Source of the DNA: Rhizobium sp. BK313
GTDB taxonomy: Bacteria; Pseudomonadota; Alphaproteobacteria; Rhizobiales; Rhizobiaceae
Direction: 5' to 3'
Assembly: GCF_014193655.1 (NCBI RefSeq)
Contig: NZ_JACHZQ010000003.1
Location: 186,001 to 250,000 of the forward strand
Length of the DNA stretch: 64,000 nt
The notes beneath the pieces were generated by a model. That model saw only the letters and a list, made by a program, of their open reading frames with translations. It was not told the DNA's origin and ran no database searches. The position numbers were made by a program, and so were the translations under genes. Each line of letters opens with the position of its first letter. The stretch's first letter is position 1. This document shows, one piece after another, positions 36,129 to 45,500 of the stretch.

Positions 36129-36456
36129 CGCCGCTTCGCACGTCTTTCGTAAATTCATTATGAAACCCGCGCTGGCGAAACCGGCGCGGGTTTTGTGTTT
36201 TGCAGCATATGCTTTCCATCGTGTCAGGCGGTCCTGTCGGGCGGAACCCCGGAAAACGGATCGCGCATCGGGCGGCAAGTGCCAAGGTCCGCATTCTCCG
36301 CGGCTTTTTGTCATTTGCCCGGTTGATTGGCCGCCTGCACATGGGTAGTGATCTGCAACGCTTCATCGTTGCCGCAAGCTTTATGATGCATGCGTTCATC
36401 CATTATTCCGCGGACTGAGCGGCGTTCCAAGCCCGCCGCCCGCAAGGCAGGACCAG
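36129..36456 (+). other. rplT-pheS gap with terminator and pheS leader
   Basis: It holds the rplT terminator (36164-36200) and then about 255 bases before pheS. A frame with a few phenylalanines (FIVAASFMMHAFIHYSAD, ending 36418) lies in the leader, but it lacks the Phe run of a true pheM-type leader peptide. No clear promoter boxes were found. Confidence 0.5.
36164..36200 (+). terminator. Terminator after rplT
   Basis: AACCCGCGC (36164-36172) pairs with GCGCGGGTT (36184-36192), followed by TTTGTGTTTT. Confidence 0.85.
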
Positions 36457-37539
36457 ATGACGGAACTCGTAACACTTGAAACCCAACTCATGGCCGAGGT
36501 GGCCGCGGCGACCGACGAGCAGTCGATCGAAGCCGTGAGGGTCGCCGCGCTCGGCAAGAAGGGCTCGGTTTCGGAACTGCTGAAGACGCTGGGCTCGATG
36601 TCGCCGGAAGAGCGGCAGACACGGGGGGCGGCGATCAACGCGCTGAAGAACTCCGTCACCGACGCCATCAACGCCCGCAAGGGTGCGTTGAAGGATGCTG
36701 CCATCGACGCAAAGCTGAAGGCCGAGACGGTGGACGTCAGCCTGCCGGTGCGCTCTTCTCCGGCAGAACGCGGCCGCATCCATCCGATCAGCCAGATCGT
36801 CGACGAGATCACCGCGATCTTCGGCGATATGGGTTTCTCGATCGCCGAAGGCCCCGATGTCGAGACCGACTATTATAATTTCACGGCGCTGAACTTCCCC
36901 GAAGGGCATCCGGCCCGCGAGATGCACGACACCTTCTTCTTCCAGCCGGACGAAAAGGGTGAGCGCAAGGTGCTGCGCACGCATACCTCTCCTGTGCAGA
37001 TCCGTACCATGGAAGCGCAGAAGCCGCCGATCCGCATCATTATTCCCGGCAAGACCTATCGCCAGGACAGTGACGCAACGCACTCGCCGATGTTCCATCA
37101 GGTGGAAGGCCTGGTGGTCGACAAGACGGCGAATGTCGCCAATATCCGTTGGGTGCTCGAAGAGTTCTGCAAGACCTTCTTCGAGGTGGACAATGTGACG
37201 ATGCGTTTCCGCCCGTCGTTCTTCCCCTTCACCGAACCGTCGTTCGAGGTCGATATCCAGTGCGATCGCTCGGGTCCGATCGTCAAGTTCGGCGAAGGCA
37301 CCGACTGGATGGAGATCCTCGGCTGCGGCATGGTGCATCCGAACGTGCTGCGCTATGGCGGTCTCGATCCGGACGAATATCAGGGCTTTGCCTGGGGCAT
37401 GGGTCTCGACCGCATCGCCATGTTGAAGTACGGCATGCCGGATCTGCGCGACTTCTTCAACGCCGATGTCCGCTGGATGAACCACTATGGCTTCCGCCCG
37501 CTCGACATGCCGACGCTGTTCGGCGGTTTGAGCGCGTAA
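36457..37539 (+). CDS. pheS: Phenylalanyl-tRNA synthetase alpha subunit
   Basis: A 360-residue class II synthetase subunit: N-terminal coiled-coil (about 1-95), motif 1 HPISQIVDEITAIFGDMGF, motif 2 GKTYRQDSDATHSPMFHQVEGLVVD, and motif 3 GLDRIAMLKYGMPDLR. The Phe-binding segment is present. It is 16 bases before pheT and forms the alpha2-beta2 enzyme with it. Confidence 0.97.
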   Translation: MTELVTLETQLMAEVAAATDEQSIEAVRVAALGKKGSVSELLKTLGSMSPEERQTRGAAINALKNSVTDAINARKGALKDAAIDAKLKAETVDVSLPVRSSPAERGRIHPISQIVDEITAIFGDMGFSIAEGPDVETDYYNFTALNFPEGHPAREMHDTFFFQPDEKGERKVLRTHTSPVQIRTMEAQKPPIRIIIPGKTYRQDSDATHSPMFHQVEGLVVDKTANVANIRWVLEEFCKTFFEVDNVTMRFRPSFFPFTEPSFEVDIQCDRSGPIVKFGEGTDWMEILGCGMVHPNVLRYGGLDPDEYQGFAWGMGLDRIAMLKYGMPDLRDFFNADVRWMNHYGFRPLDMPTLFGGLSA

Positions 37540-37555
37540 GCAAGGGATCGATTAG

Positions 37556-39979
37556 ATGAAATTCACACTCTCCTGGCTGAAAGAGCACCTGGAAACGGAC
37601 GCCACGCTCGATGAGATCTGCGCCCGCCTGACGATGATCGGGCTGGAGGTCGAAGATGTCGATGACAAGGCGATGTTCAAACCTTTCGTCATCGCCAAGG
37701 TGCTATCAGCCGAAAAACACCCGCAGGCAGACCGCTTGAAGGTGCTGATGGTCGATACCGGCTCCGGCAAGCCGGTCCAGGTGGTCTGCGGCGCGCCGAA
37801 TGCCCGCGCCGGTCTCGTCGGCGCGTTTGCCGCTCCCGGCACCTATGTTCCCGGTATCGACGTGACGCTCACGGTCGGCAATATCCGTGGCGTCGAAAGC
37901 CACGGCATGATGTGCTCGGAAAAGGAGCTGCAAATCTCCGACAGTCATGACGGCATCATCGATCTGCCGGAAGACGCGCCCGTCGGCACCGGATTTGCAG
38001 CCTATGCGGGGCTGGACGATCCGATGATCGAGATCAACCTGACGCCCAACCGTCCGGATTGCACCGGTGTCTATGGCATCGCGCGCGATCTCGCCGCTTC
38101 CGGCCTCGGCACTCTGAAGCCGCGTCTGACACCGACCTTCGCCGTTGATGGTGAAACGCCGGTGGATCTGAAAATCGACCTCGACGATATCAGCCTCTGC
38201 CCCGGCTTCGCCCTGCGCCTCGTGCGCGGCGTCAAGAACGGCCCGAGCCCCAAATGGATGCAGCAGCGGCTGCTAGCGATCGGCCTTCGTCCGATCAGCG
38301 CATTGGTCGACATCACCAACTATATGACCTTCGATCAGGGTCGGCCGATGCACGTCTTCGACGCCGCCAAGGTCAAGGGCAACCTCGTCGTTCGTCGTGC
38401 CAGGGATGGCGAGACGGTGTTGGCGCTTGACGAGCGTGAGTACAAGCTCGGCCCGAACAACGTCGTCATCGCCGATGACAACGGCATCGAGTCGATCGGC
38501 GGCGTCATGGGCGGCGAGCATTCAGGCTGCGATGAGAACACCGTCGACGTGCTGATCGAATCGGCGCTTTGGGATCCGATGAACATCGCCAAGACCGGCC
38601 GCAGTCTCGGTATCATCACCGATGCTCGTTACCGTTTCGAGCGTGGCGTCGATCCGGAATATATGGTTCCCGGCCTCGAGCGCACGACCGAACTGGTGCT
38701 TGCCTGCTGCGGCGGCATCGCCGCCAAGGCCAAGGTCGAGGGTTATAAGGGCTATGACGCCAAGATCGTCGATTTCCCGTTCTCCGAGGTCAAGCGTCTG
38801 ACCGGCCTTGATGTCTCCGTGGAAGAGGGCAGGTCGATCCTGACGAAGCTCGGCTTCTCGGTCTCCGGCTCCGGCGAGCGCGTTTCGGTCGCCGTTCCGT
38901 CCTGGCGCCCGGATGTCGACGGCAAGGCGGATCTCGTCGAAGAGATCATGCGCATCCACGGCGTCGACAATATCAAGCCGGCGCCGCTCGCAAGCCACAA
39001 TGCCGTCAACGGCAAGATTCTGACGACGCTGCAGATCCGCACCCGCACCGCCAAGCGCGCGCTCGCCGCCCGCGGCATGCTGGAAGCCGTCACCTGGTCG
39101 TTCATCTCCGAAGATCAGGCCAAGCTCTTCGGCGGTGGTTCCGATGCGCTGAAGCTCGCGAACCCGATCGCCGCCGATATGTCCGACATGCGCCCCTCGC
39201 TGTTGCCAGGCCTGCTGTCGGCCACGCAGCGCAATGCCGACAAGGGTTACGGCGACGTCGCGATCTTTGAAGTCTCCGGTACCTATGAAAACGACAGGCC
39301 GGAAGGCCAGCGCCGCGTCGCCGGCGGTATCCGCCGCGGCACGGCGACGCTCGTGGGCGCCGGCCGCATGTGGTCGAATGCAGCAACCGGCGCCGGCAAG
39401 CCCGTCGATGTCTTCGACGCTAAGGCCGATGCGTTGGCGGTGATCGAGGCCTGCGGCCTGCCGATGGGCAATATCCAGATCGAGCAGGGTGGTCCCGCCT
39501 GGTACCATCCGGGCCGCTCCGGAACGATCAAGATGGGTCCGAAAGTCGTGCTTGGCTATTTCGGCGAATTCCATCCGAAGACGCTGGAAGCGCTCGACGT
39601 GACCGGTGCGCTTGCCGGCTTCGAAGTCTATGTCGATGCTATGCCGGAGCCGAAGAAGAAGGCGACGCGCACCAAGCCGGCGCTGGAGCTTTCGCCGTTC
39701 CAGGCGGTCAAGCGCGATTTTGCCTTCGTGGTCGACAAGACGGTGGAAGCTGGCGCCATCACCCGCGCCGCCGCCGGCGCCGACCGCAAGCTGATTACCG
39801 GCGTCAATGTCTTCGATATTTTCGAGGGTGCATCGCTCGGCGACGGCAAGAAGTCGATCGCCATAGAGGTACAGATCCAGCCGGCCGAGCGCACGCTGAC
39901 CGACGAGGATTTCGAGACGCTGACGCAGAAGATCGTCGCCAACGTAACGAAAACGACGGGTGGCGTACTGCGGGGCTGA
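37556..39979 (+). CDS. pheT: Phenylalanyl-tRNA synthetase beta subunit
   Basis: An 807-residue subunit: tRNA-binding EMAP-like domain (about 40-150), B3/4 editing domain (about 210-370), B5 domain (about 405-475), catalytic-like core, and the C-terminal ferredoxin-like anticodon-binding domain (FDIFEGASLGDGKKSIAIEVQIQ). Length and domain order are normal. It ends close to a convergent NTF2-like gene with no clear terminator between. Confidence 0.97.
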   Translation: MKFTLSWLKEHLETDATLDEICARLTMIGLEVEDVDDKAMFKPFVIAKVLSAEKHPQADRLKVLMVDTGSGKPVQVVCGAPNARAGLVGAFAAPGTYVPGIDVTLTVGNIRGVESHGMMCSEKELQISDSHDGIIDLPEDAPVGTGFAAYAGLDDPMIEINLTPNRPDCTGVYGIARDLAASGLGTLKPRLTPTFAVDGETPVDLKIDLDDISLCPGFALRLVRGVKNGPSPKWMQQRLLAIGLRPISALVDITNYMTFDQGRPMHVFDAAKVKGNLVVRRARDGETVLALDEREYKLGPNNVVIADDNGIESIGGVMGGEHSGCDENTVDVLIESALWDPMNIAKTGRSLGIITDARYRFERGVDPEYMVPGLERTTELVLACCGGIAAKAKVEGYKGYDAKIVDFPFSEVKRLTGLDVSVEEGRSILTKLGFSVSGSGERVSVAVPSWRPDVDGKADLVEEIMRIHGVDNIKPAPLASHNAVNGKILTTLQIRTRTAKRALAARGMLEAVTWSFISEDQAKLFGGGSDALKLANPIAADMSDMRPSLLPGLLSATQRNADKGYGDVAIFEVSGTYENDRPEGQRRVAGGIRRGTATLVGAGRMWSNAATGAGKPVDVFDAKADALAVIEACGLPMGNIQIEQGGPAWYHPGRSGTIKMGPKVVLGYFGEFHPKTLEALDVTGALAGFEVYVDAMPEPKKKATRTKPALELSPFQAVKRDFAFVVDKTVEAGAITRAAAGADRKLITGVNVFDIFEGASLGDGKKSIAIEVQIQPAERTLTDEDFETLTQKIVANVTKTTGGVLRG

Positions 39980-40017
39980 CGAGGTTCACCTTCTCCCCGT
40001 TGGGGCGGAGGTGGAAT

Positions 40018-40377
40018 TCACCGATGCAAATGATAGACCTTATTGACGATGGTCCACCGTCCGTCGATCTTCAGCAATGACAGATAATCCGAAAAGCGCA
40101 TGCCCGCGAATTCGTCGACGACTTTGACGCTCGCGGCATCGCCCTCGATATCGATCAGCTCGATCTCCATCAGTGGCACCGTACCGGGCGGTGCGCTGCC
40201 TTCCTCGACGATCGCAGCGATGAATTCGTCGCGCGTCATCCACTCCACTGCACCTTGATAATTGCCTATGATCGCCACCCGTGGGTGTAGAGCCTTGCGC
40301 AGCGCCGGCTCGTTCGCGAATGCCATGCCATCGACATAGAGGTGAACAACCGCGCGGATTGCTTGCTCTTCTGACAT
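40018..40377 (-). CDS. NTF2-like / lumazine-binding-type small protein
   Basis: A 119-residue protein of the nuclear transport factor 2 fold (VVHLYVDGMAFANEPALRKALHPRV ... DYLSLLKIDGRWTIVNKVYHLHR), of the type annotated as putative lumazine-binding. No catalytic residues stand out. The ATG at 40377 has GAGGAA 7-8 bases ahead; a longer frame from 40434 is not supported. It stands alone, between pheT and pbpC. Confidence 0.85.
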   Translation of the reverse strand: MSEEQAIRAVVHLYVDGMAFANEPALRKALHPRVAIIGNYQGAVEWMTRDEFIAAIVEEGSAPPGTVPLMEIELIDIEGDAASVKVVDEFAGMRFSDYLSLLKIDGRWTIVNKVYHLHR

Positions 40378-40470
40378 CTCGCTATTCCTCGTTTGAGTAC
40401 TCGGTAAATTAGCACAGGCGCCTATAACTGGCAAAAGATCGACGACGTGATCGCGATGATTTGACGGGTT

Positions 40471-42558
40471 TTATTCTACGAAAACCCGCACGCTGGCGGC
40501 GCGGCCGGCGGCGTCGATGACGGTCAGCGTCGAATAGCCGGCACCATCCGGAACCCACTGATTGGTCCGGCGGCGGGAGAGGTCGGGCAGCGGCTTGCCG
40601 TTGGCAAGCCAGCGGAACGGTGCGCGGCCACCCTGTAGCTTCAGTGCCAGCGGCATCAGCGGGCTGGCGCCACCGCGCGCGCCAAGGTCGACGCGCGCGC
40701 CTTCCGGCGGATAGACGATCTGCGGCGCCGGCTCGCGGGTCGAGGCCGACAGCAGGCCGGCGGCGGTGACCGAAAAACGCCGCTGGCTGATTGGCAGTTC
40801 GGTGGCGGAAATGCGCACCGCACCCATGGGGGCAGGCGGGAACGGCGAGATGGCGACGCCCGACTTGGCGAAACCTTCGAACAGAATGGGTGCGGCTGAG
40901 ACATAGCCCGCCAGTCCCGGCACTGCGCCATTGTCCGGCCGGCCGACCCAGACGCCGAGCACATGCGCGCCGTCGTAGCCGACGGACCAGGCGTCGCGGT
41001 TGCCGTAGCTGGTGCCCGTCTTGTAGGCGATGCCGAGCTGCTTGCTGCCGGCCGGCGCAATGATGTCGGAGAGAATGTCGGTGATGTTCCAGGCCGCCAC
41101 GGGCTCCATCAGCGGCTCGCCTTCGATCGGTCCCGGCTGATCCTGAATGCCGTCGCCGATCCGCATAGGCTTGCCGCGATTGGCAAGGCCCGCATAGAGC
41201 TGCACCAGATCCTTGAGCGTGATGCCGACGCCGCCGAGGCCGATGGCGAGGCCCGGCGCTTCGTTGGGCGGCAATACCGGCTTCACCTCGGCGCGGCGGA
41301 AGCGCACCAGTAGCCGCGTCGGCCCGACGGCGTCGAGCAGGCGCACGGCCGGCACATTGAGCGACAATTGCAACGCTTCGCGCACGCTGACATCGCCCTG
41401 GTAGGTCATGTCGAAGTTGCGCGGGCGATAGCCGTAGAAATCGGCGGGGCGGTCCTCGATGATGGTTTCCTGGGCAACGTATCCCTCTTCGAAGGCAAGG
41501 CCGTAGATGAAAGGCTTCAGGGTCGAGCCGGGCGATCGCAGGACGCGGGTCATGTCGATCCAGCCGGAGCGGCTGGAATCGAAATAGTTGGCCGAGCCGA
41601 CTTCGCCGACGATGTCGCCGGTATGCGCATCCGCCATCACCATGGCGACCGAGACCTTCGGCCCCAGCCGCTTCGATGCCTCGTCTGCCACGGCTTCCAG
41701 GCCCTGCTGGATGTCCCGGCGCAGCGTCGTATGATGCTGGATCACGCCGGGTTCCTTGCGCAGCGCGGCTTCTGCGAGATGCGCAGCATAGGCCGGCAAT
41801 TGCCGCCGTTTGGCCGGGACGGGGACGAGTGCTGCCCGCTCTGCCTCGCCATCGCCGACGGCAGCCGCAACGGCGGCGCGGTCGAGCACGCGACGGCGGG
41901 CTGCTTCGGCGCTCGCGAGATTGCGGTCGGGGCGGCGCTTCTCCGGCAGTTGCGGCAGGGCGACGAGCAGGGCCGCCTGCGCGACCGTCAGATGCCGCGG
42001 CTCCTTGCCGAAATAGGCGAGGCTCGCAGCGCGAACGCCCTCTAGATTGCCGCCATAGGGTGCATGCGTCAGGTAGAGGTCGAGGATCTGTTCCTTGCTG
42101 AGTCGCCGCTCGATCTGGATGGCACGGGCGATCTGCAGCAGCTTGGCCATCACCGACCGTTCGTTGCGCGGCTCGATCAGGCGCGCCACTTGCATCGACA
42201 GTGTCGAGCCGCCGGAGACGATGCGGCCATGGCTGACGAGCTGCAGAAAAGCACGGCCGAGCGCCATCGGGTCGACGCCGTGATGATCGAAGAAGCGCCG
42301 GTCCTCATAGGCAACCAGCATGCGCAGGAACTGCGGATCGACATCGGCGACATCGGTCTTCAGCCGCCAGCGTCCCTCCGGCGTGGCGAAGGCGCGGAGC
42401 AGCTCGCCATTGGCATCGAGCACTTCGGCCGAAACGATACCGGCCTTGTCCAGCGGCGGCGGAAAGGTATGGTCGGCGGCGTCGAGGCCGAAGGCCAGCG
42501 CCACCACCGAGAGGGCGCTCACCCCGACACCAACAGCAATTTTCCACCGCGTCTTCAT
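40471..42558 (-). CDS. pbpC: Penicillin-binding protein 1C
   Basis: A 695-residue bifunctional PBP: N-terminal membrane anchor (about 7-25), GT51 glycosyltransferase with EDRRFFDHHGVDPMALGRA and GGSTLSMQVARL, transpeptidase with Ser-x-x-Lys in SPGSTLKPFIYGLAFE and YKTGTSYGNRDAWS, and a C-terminal PbpC-specific beta domain (about 610-695). It starts 9 bases after the alpha-2-macroglobulin stop, the usual pairing: PbpC is thought to mend peptidoglycan where the macroglobulin guards the periplasm. Confidence 0.95.
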   Translation of the reverse strand: MKTRWKIAVGVGVSALSVVALAFGLDAADHTFPPPLDKAGIVSAEVLDANGELLRAFATPEGRWRLKTDVADVDPQFLRMLVAYEDRRFFDHHGVDPMALGRAFLQLVSHGRIVSGGSTLSMQVARLIEPRNERSVMAKLLQIARAIQIERRLSKEQILDLYLTHAPYGGNLEGVRAASLAYFGKEPRHLTVAQAALLVALPQLPEKRRPDRNLASAEAARRRVLDRAAVAAAVGDGEAERAALVPVPAKRRQLPAYAAHLAEAALRKEPGVIQHHTTLRRDIQQGLEAVADEASKRLGPKVSVAMVMADAHTGDIVGEVGSANYFDSSRSGWIDMTRVLRSPGSTLKPFIYGLAFEEGYVAQETIIEDRPADFYGYRPRNFDMTYQGDVSVREALQLSLNVPAVRLLDAVGPTRLLVRFRRAEVKPVLPPNEAPGLAIGLGGVGITLKDLVQLYAGLANRGKPMRIGDGIQDQPGPIEGEPLMEPVAAWNITDILSDIIAPAGSKQLGIAYKTGTSYGNRDAWSVGYDGAHVLGVWVGRPDNGAVPGLAGYVSAAPILFEGFAKSGVAISPFPPAPMGAVRISATELPISQRRFSVTAAGLLSASTREPAPQIVYPPEGARVDLGARGGASPLMPLALKLQGGRAPFRWLANGKPLPDLSRRRTNQWVPDGAGYSTLTVIDAAGRAASVRVFVE

Positions 42559-42567
42559 GTCCTGTTC

Positions 42568-45500
42568 TTACTGCTGCGCTGCCAGCACCTCCATACGGCC
42601 CATCGCCGTGCGGGCCGAGAATTGCGGACGGTACATGTCCTCGACGCTCGCTGCCGGATGATCGTAGGTTCCGGGAGTAACCGCGCGCACGACATAGGCG
42701 AAGCTGAGATCGCGGTCGCTGCCCGACGACTGATCGAAGGCGGCGACGAAGCGGTCGTTGCGGAATTCGACATGGGCCGGCTGCACATCGCTCAGCCAGT
42801 CGAAGTTCGACAACTGCGCGCTGTTGACGATGCTCGGATTGTCGATCTCGAAGCCGGCCGGCAAGAGGTCGGTGACGAGAATGCGCGACGGCCAGTCGTT
42901 GGTCTCCGTGACGTGCAGCACGACCACGTAGCGTTCGTTCTGCTGCGCCTGAGTGATGTTCGCCTCTTCGCCGTCGAGCGTGTAATATTTGCGCTCGATG
43001 GTGAAGCCGTCACCGCCGGCCGGCAGCGGTGTCACAGGGGCTGCGACCGTGGTCACGGCAGCCGATAGCGGCTGACGGGTGGTGTTGGTGACGGTCAGCG
43101 GATGGCCGATAAGGGCGTCGCCGGTCATCTGAGCCATGTAGGCGCCGGTGTGGGTAGCTCCGTTGACATCGAGCGTCAGGCCGTCATCGCCGTTCTGCAG
43201 GGCGCGGGCGGCAAGCAGCATCCAGGTCTGTTCCTGCGTACTGGTGTAGGTCTTGTTCTGCCATTCCTTGGCGACGACACCAGCCAGTTCCGGAATGATC
43301 GGCGGCACGGGGCGGCTTTCGGCGGCAAGCGCCAGCACCGCCGCGCCATCGCGCAACGACGAACCGTAGTCGGAACGGACAAAGCTGACCTTCGTCACCG
43401 CTGCCTGTTGCGACATCTGCAGCGCATCGACGAAGATGTTACGCGAGCGCTGCGCATCGCCATAAAGCGCTAGGGCCGCCGCCAGATGCGCCTTGGAGAG
43501 CGGCGTCGGGAAGTCGTTCAGCATGGTGTCGGCGTAGTAGCGCAGATCGCTGATCGAAGCCTTCTTGTTGCGGGCGAGCACATAGAGCGCATAGGCGATC
43601 TCGTTGCCCTGGTCCTTGACGTTGGTGTTGATGCTCAACGAATTCTGCAGGTTTTCCAGCGCTTGCACCATGGCCTGATCCGGCACGATATATTTCTGCT
43701 CGCGGGCACGTGTCAGGAAATCGGTGACATAAGCGTCGAGCCAGAGATCGCCGGAGCCCGGACCCCAGAGGCCGAAGCTGCCGGTCGAGGACTGGTAGGA
43801 CATTTCGCGATAGATCGCGTCCTGAACGCGCTTGTGGATTTCAGTGTCGTCGGCCAGGCCGTTCTTGATTGCCATCTCGCTGAAATAGAGCAGCGGCAGC
43901 GCGCTGCTCGCCGTCTGCTCGGCGCAGCCATAGGGATAGCGGCTGAGGCTCATCAGAAGAGCGGGCACGTCGAAGGCGCTGGAACGGCTGACATTGACGC
44001 TAACGGAGGCGCCGGGCAGCACGCTGTCCGCGAGCAAGTCGGCATTAACCGTCAGGCTCTTGCCGGGTGCGAGCGTAATCAGCCGCCGTTCGGTCACCGG
44101 CAATTGCGCCGGCCGGACCGGGATATCGACCGATTGGTCGAGCGACATTCCCGACGCGTCCGACAGCTTGATCGAGACCGTGCCGGCGCCCGGCTGTCCA
44201 CCGGTCAGCGGCAGGGTGATATTGTATTTGCCGCCCTGTTGCAGGTTGACCGTCTGCTGCGCGGCGCTGGCATCGACAGTCACGGCCGAATTGCCTGTGA
44301 CTGCCAGCTTGTAGTCGCCGGCAGGCGCATCGGTGTTGGCGATATCCAGCCGGAGATTGGCCTTGTCCCCCGGAGCGAGGAATTTCGGCAGGCTGGCGGT
44401 GACGACGACCGGGTCGCGGATCACGACATCCTGCGTGGCATGGCCGATCCCGGCCTTCGACCAGGCGACCGCCATCAGGCGCGCCGTGCCGTTGAACTGC
44501 GGAATGTCGAAGCTGACATTGGCCTTGCCATTGGCGTCTAGCTTGATCGGGCCGGAGAAGAAGGCGATCAGCTTTTCCGTCGGCGGGCTCGCCTGCAAGG
44601 CCGCCTGTCCGCCGTCGCCGCCGGTGCGCAACCGCCCGGTCGCGCCGAGCGAGCCGTCGATCAGCCGACCGTAGAGGTCTCGGATTTCAATGCCGAGTTG
44701 CCGCTGGCCATAATACCAGTCGTCCGGCGCCGGCGGCTGGTAGCGCGTCAGGTTGAGAATGCCGACATCGACCGCTGCGACCGTTACGTAGGCGTTCTCG
44801 TTGGCGCCTGCGCCCGCCACCTGCACGCCGATGTTCAGCGGTTGGCGCGGCAGGGTCTTTTGCGGCGCATCGAGCTTGACCTGCAGCTTGCGTTCGCCGG
44901 GATCGACGGTCGCCCATTTGATGCCGATTGCGCGCATCGGCATGCGGCTTTCCTGCGCGTCGCCGGGGCGGAAGAGGGTGGCGGTCACATAGGTGCCGGC
45001 GCCCCAATCGGCTGTGACCGGGATATCGACTTCGCCGCCGGTGGCGCCGATGTCGGCGTCGGTCACCGAGATTAGGGTTTCGGAGCCGGCCGTTACCATC
45101 AACTGGCCGGCATAACGCGACGTCACTTTCAGCTTGGCCGTGTCGCCGATATGGTAGCTGTCCTTGTCGAGCGCAATTTCCAGCGCATCGGGAGTTTCGG
45201 TCGAGGTCGAGGCGACATACCAGCCGGCGTCGAATTCGACGCTGGATTCCGGGCCGTTCGCATCGGCCGTCTCCACCTCCAGCCGGTAACGACCCCAGGT
45301 GACCGGCACCGAGATTTCCGCTCCGTCCGTGGTGGCGTTGACCGTACCGGTAGCAACCTGCTTGGTCGAGGTGACCGGCTCGTATTTCCAGCTATTGCCG
45401 TCGCGATACCATTGGTAATCGCGCTCGACACCGAGCAGTTTCCAGGTCAGGCCCTGCATGGCCTGCTTCTGACCGTTCTGGTCGACCGCGATGACGTGGA

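Noticed and set aside
36200..36418. Possible pheS leader peptide (attenuation)
   Set aside because: Only three scattered Phe codons, with no Phe run and no clear terminator/antiterminator pair before pheS.
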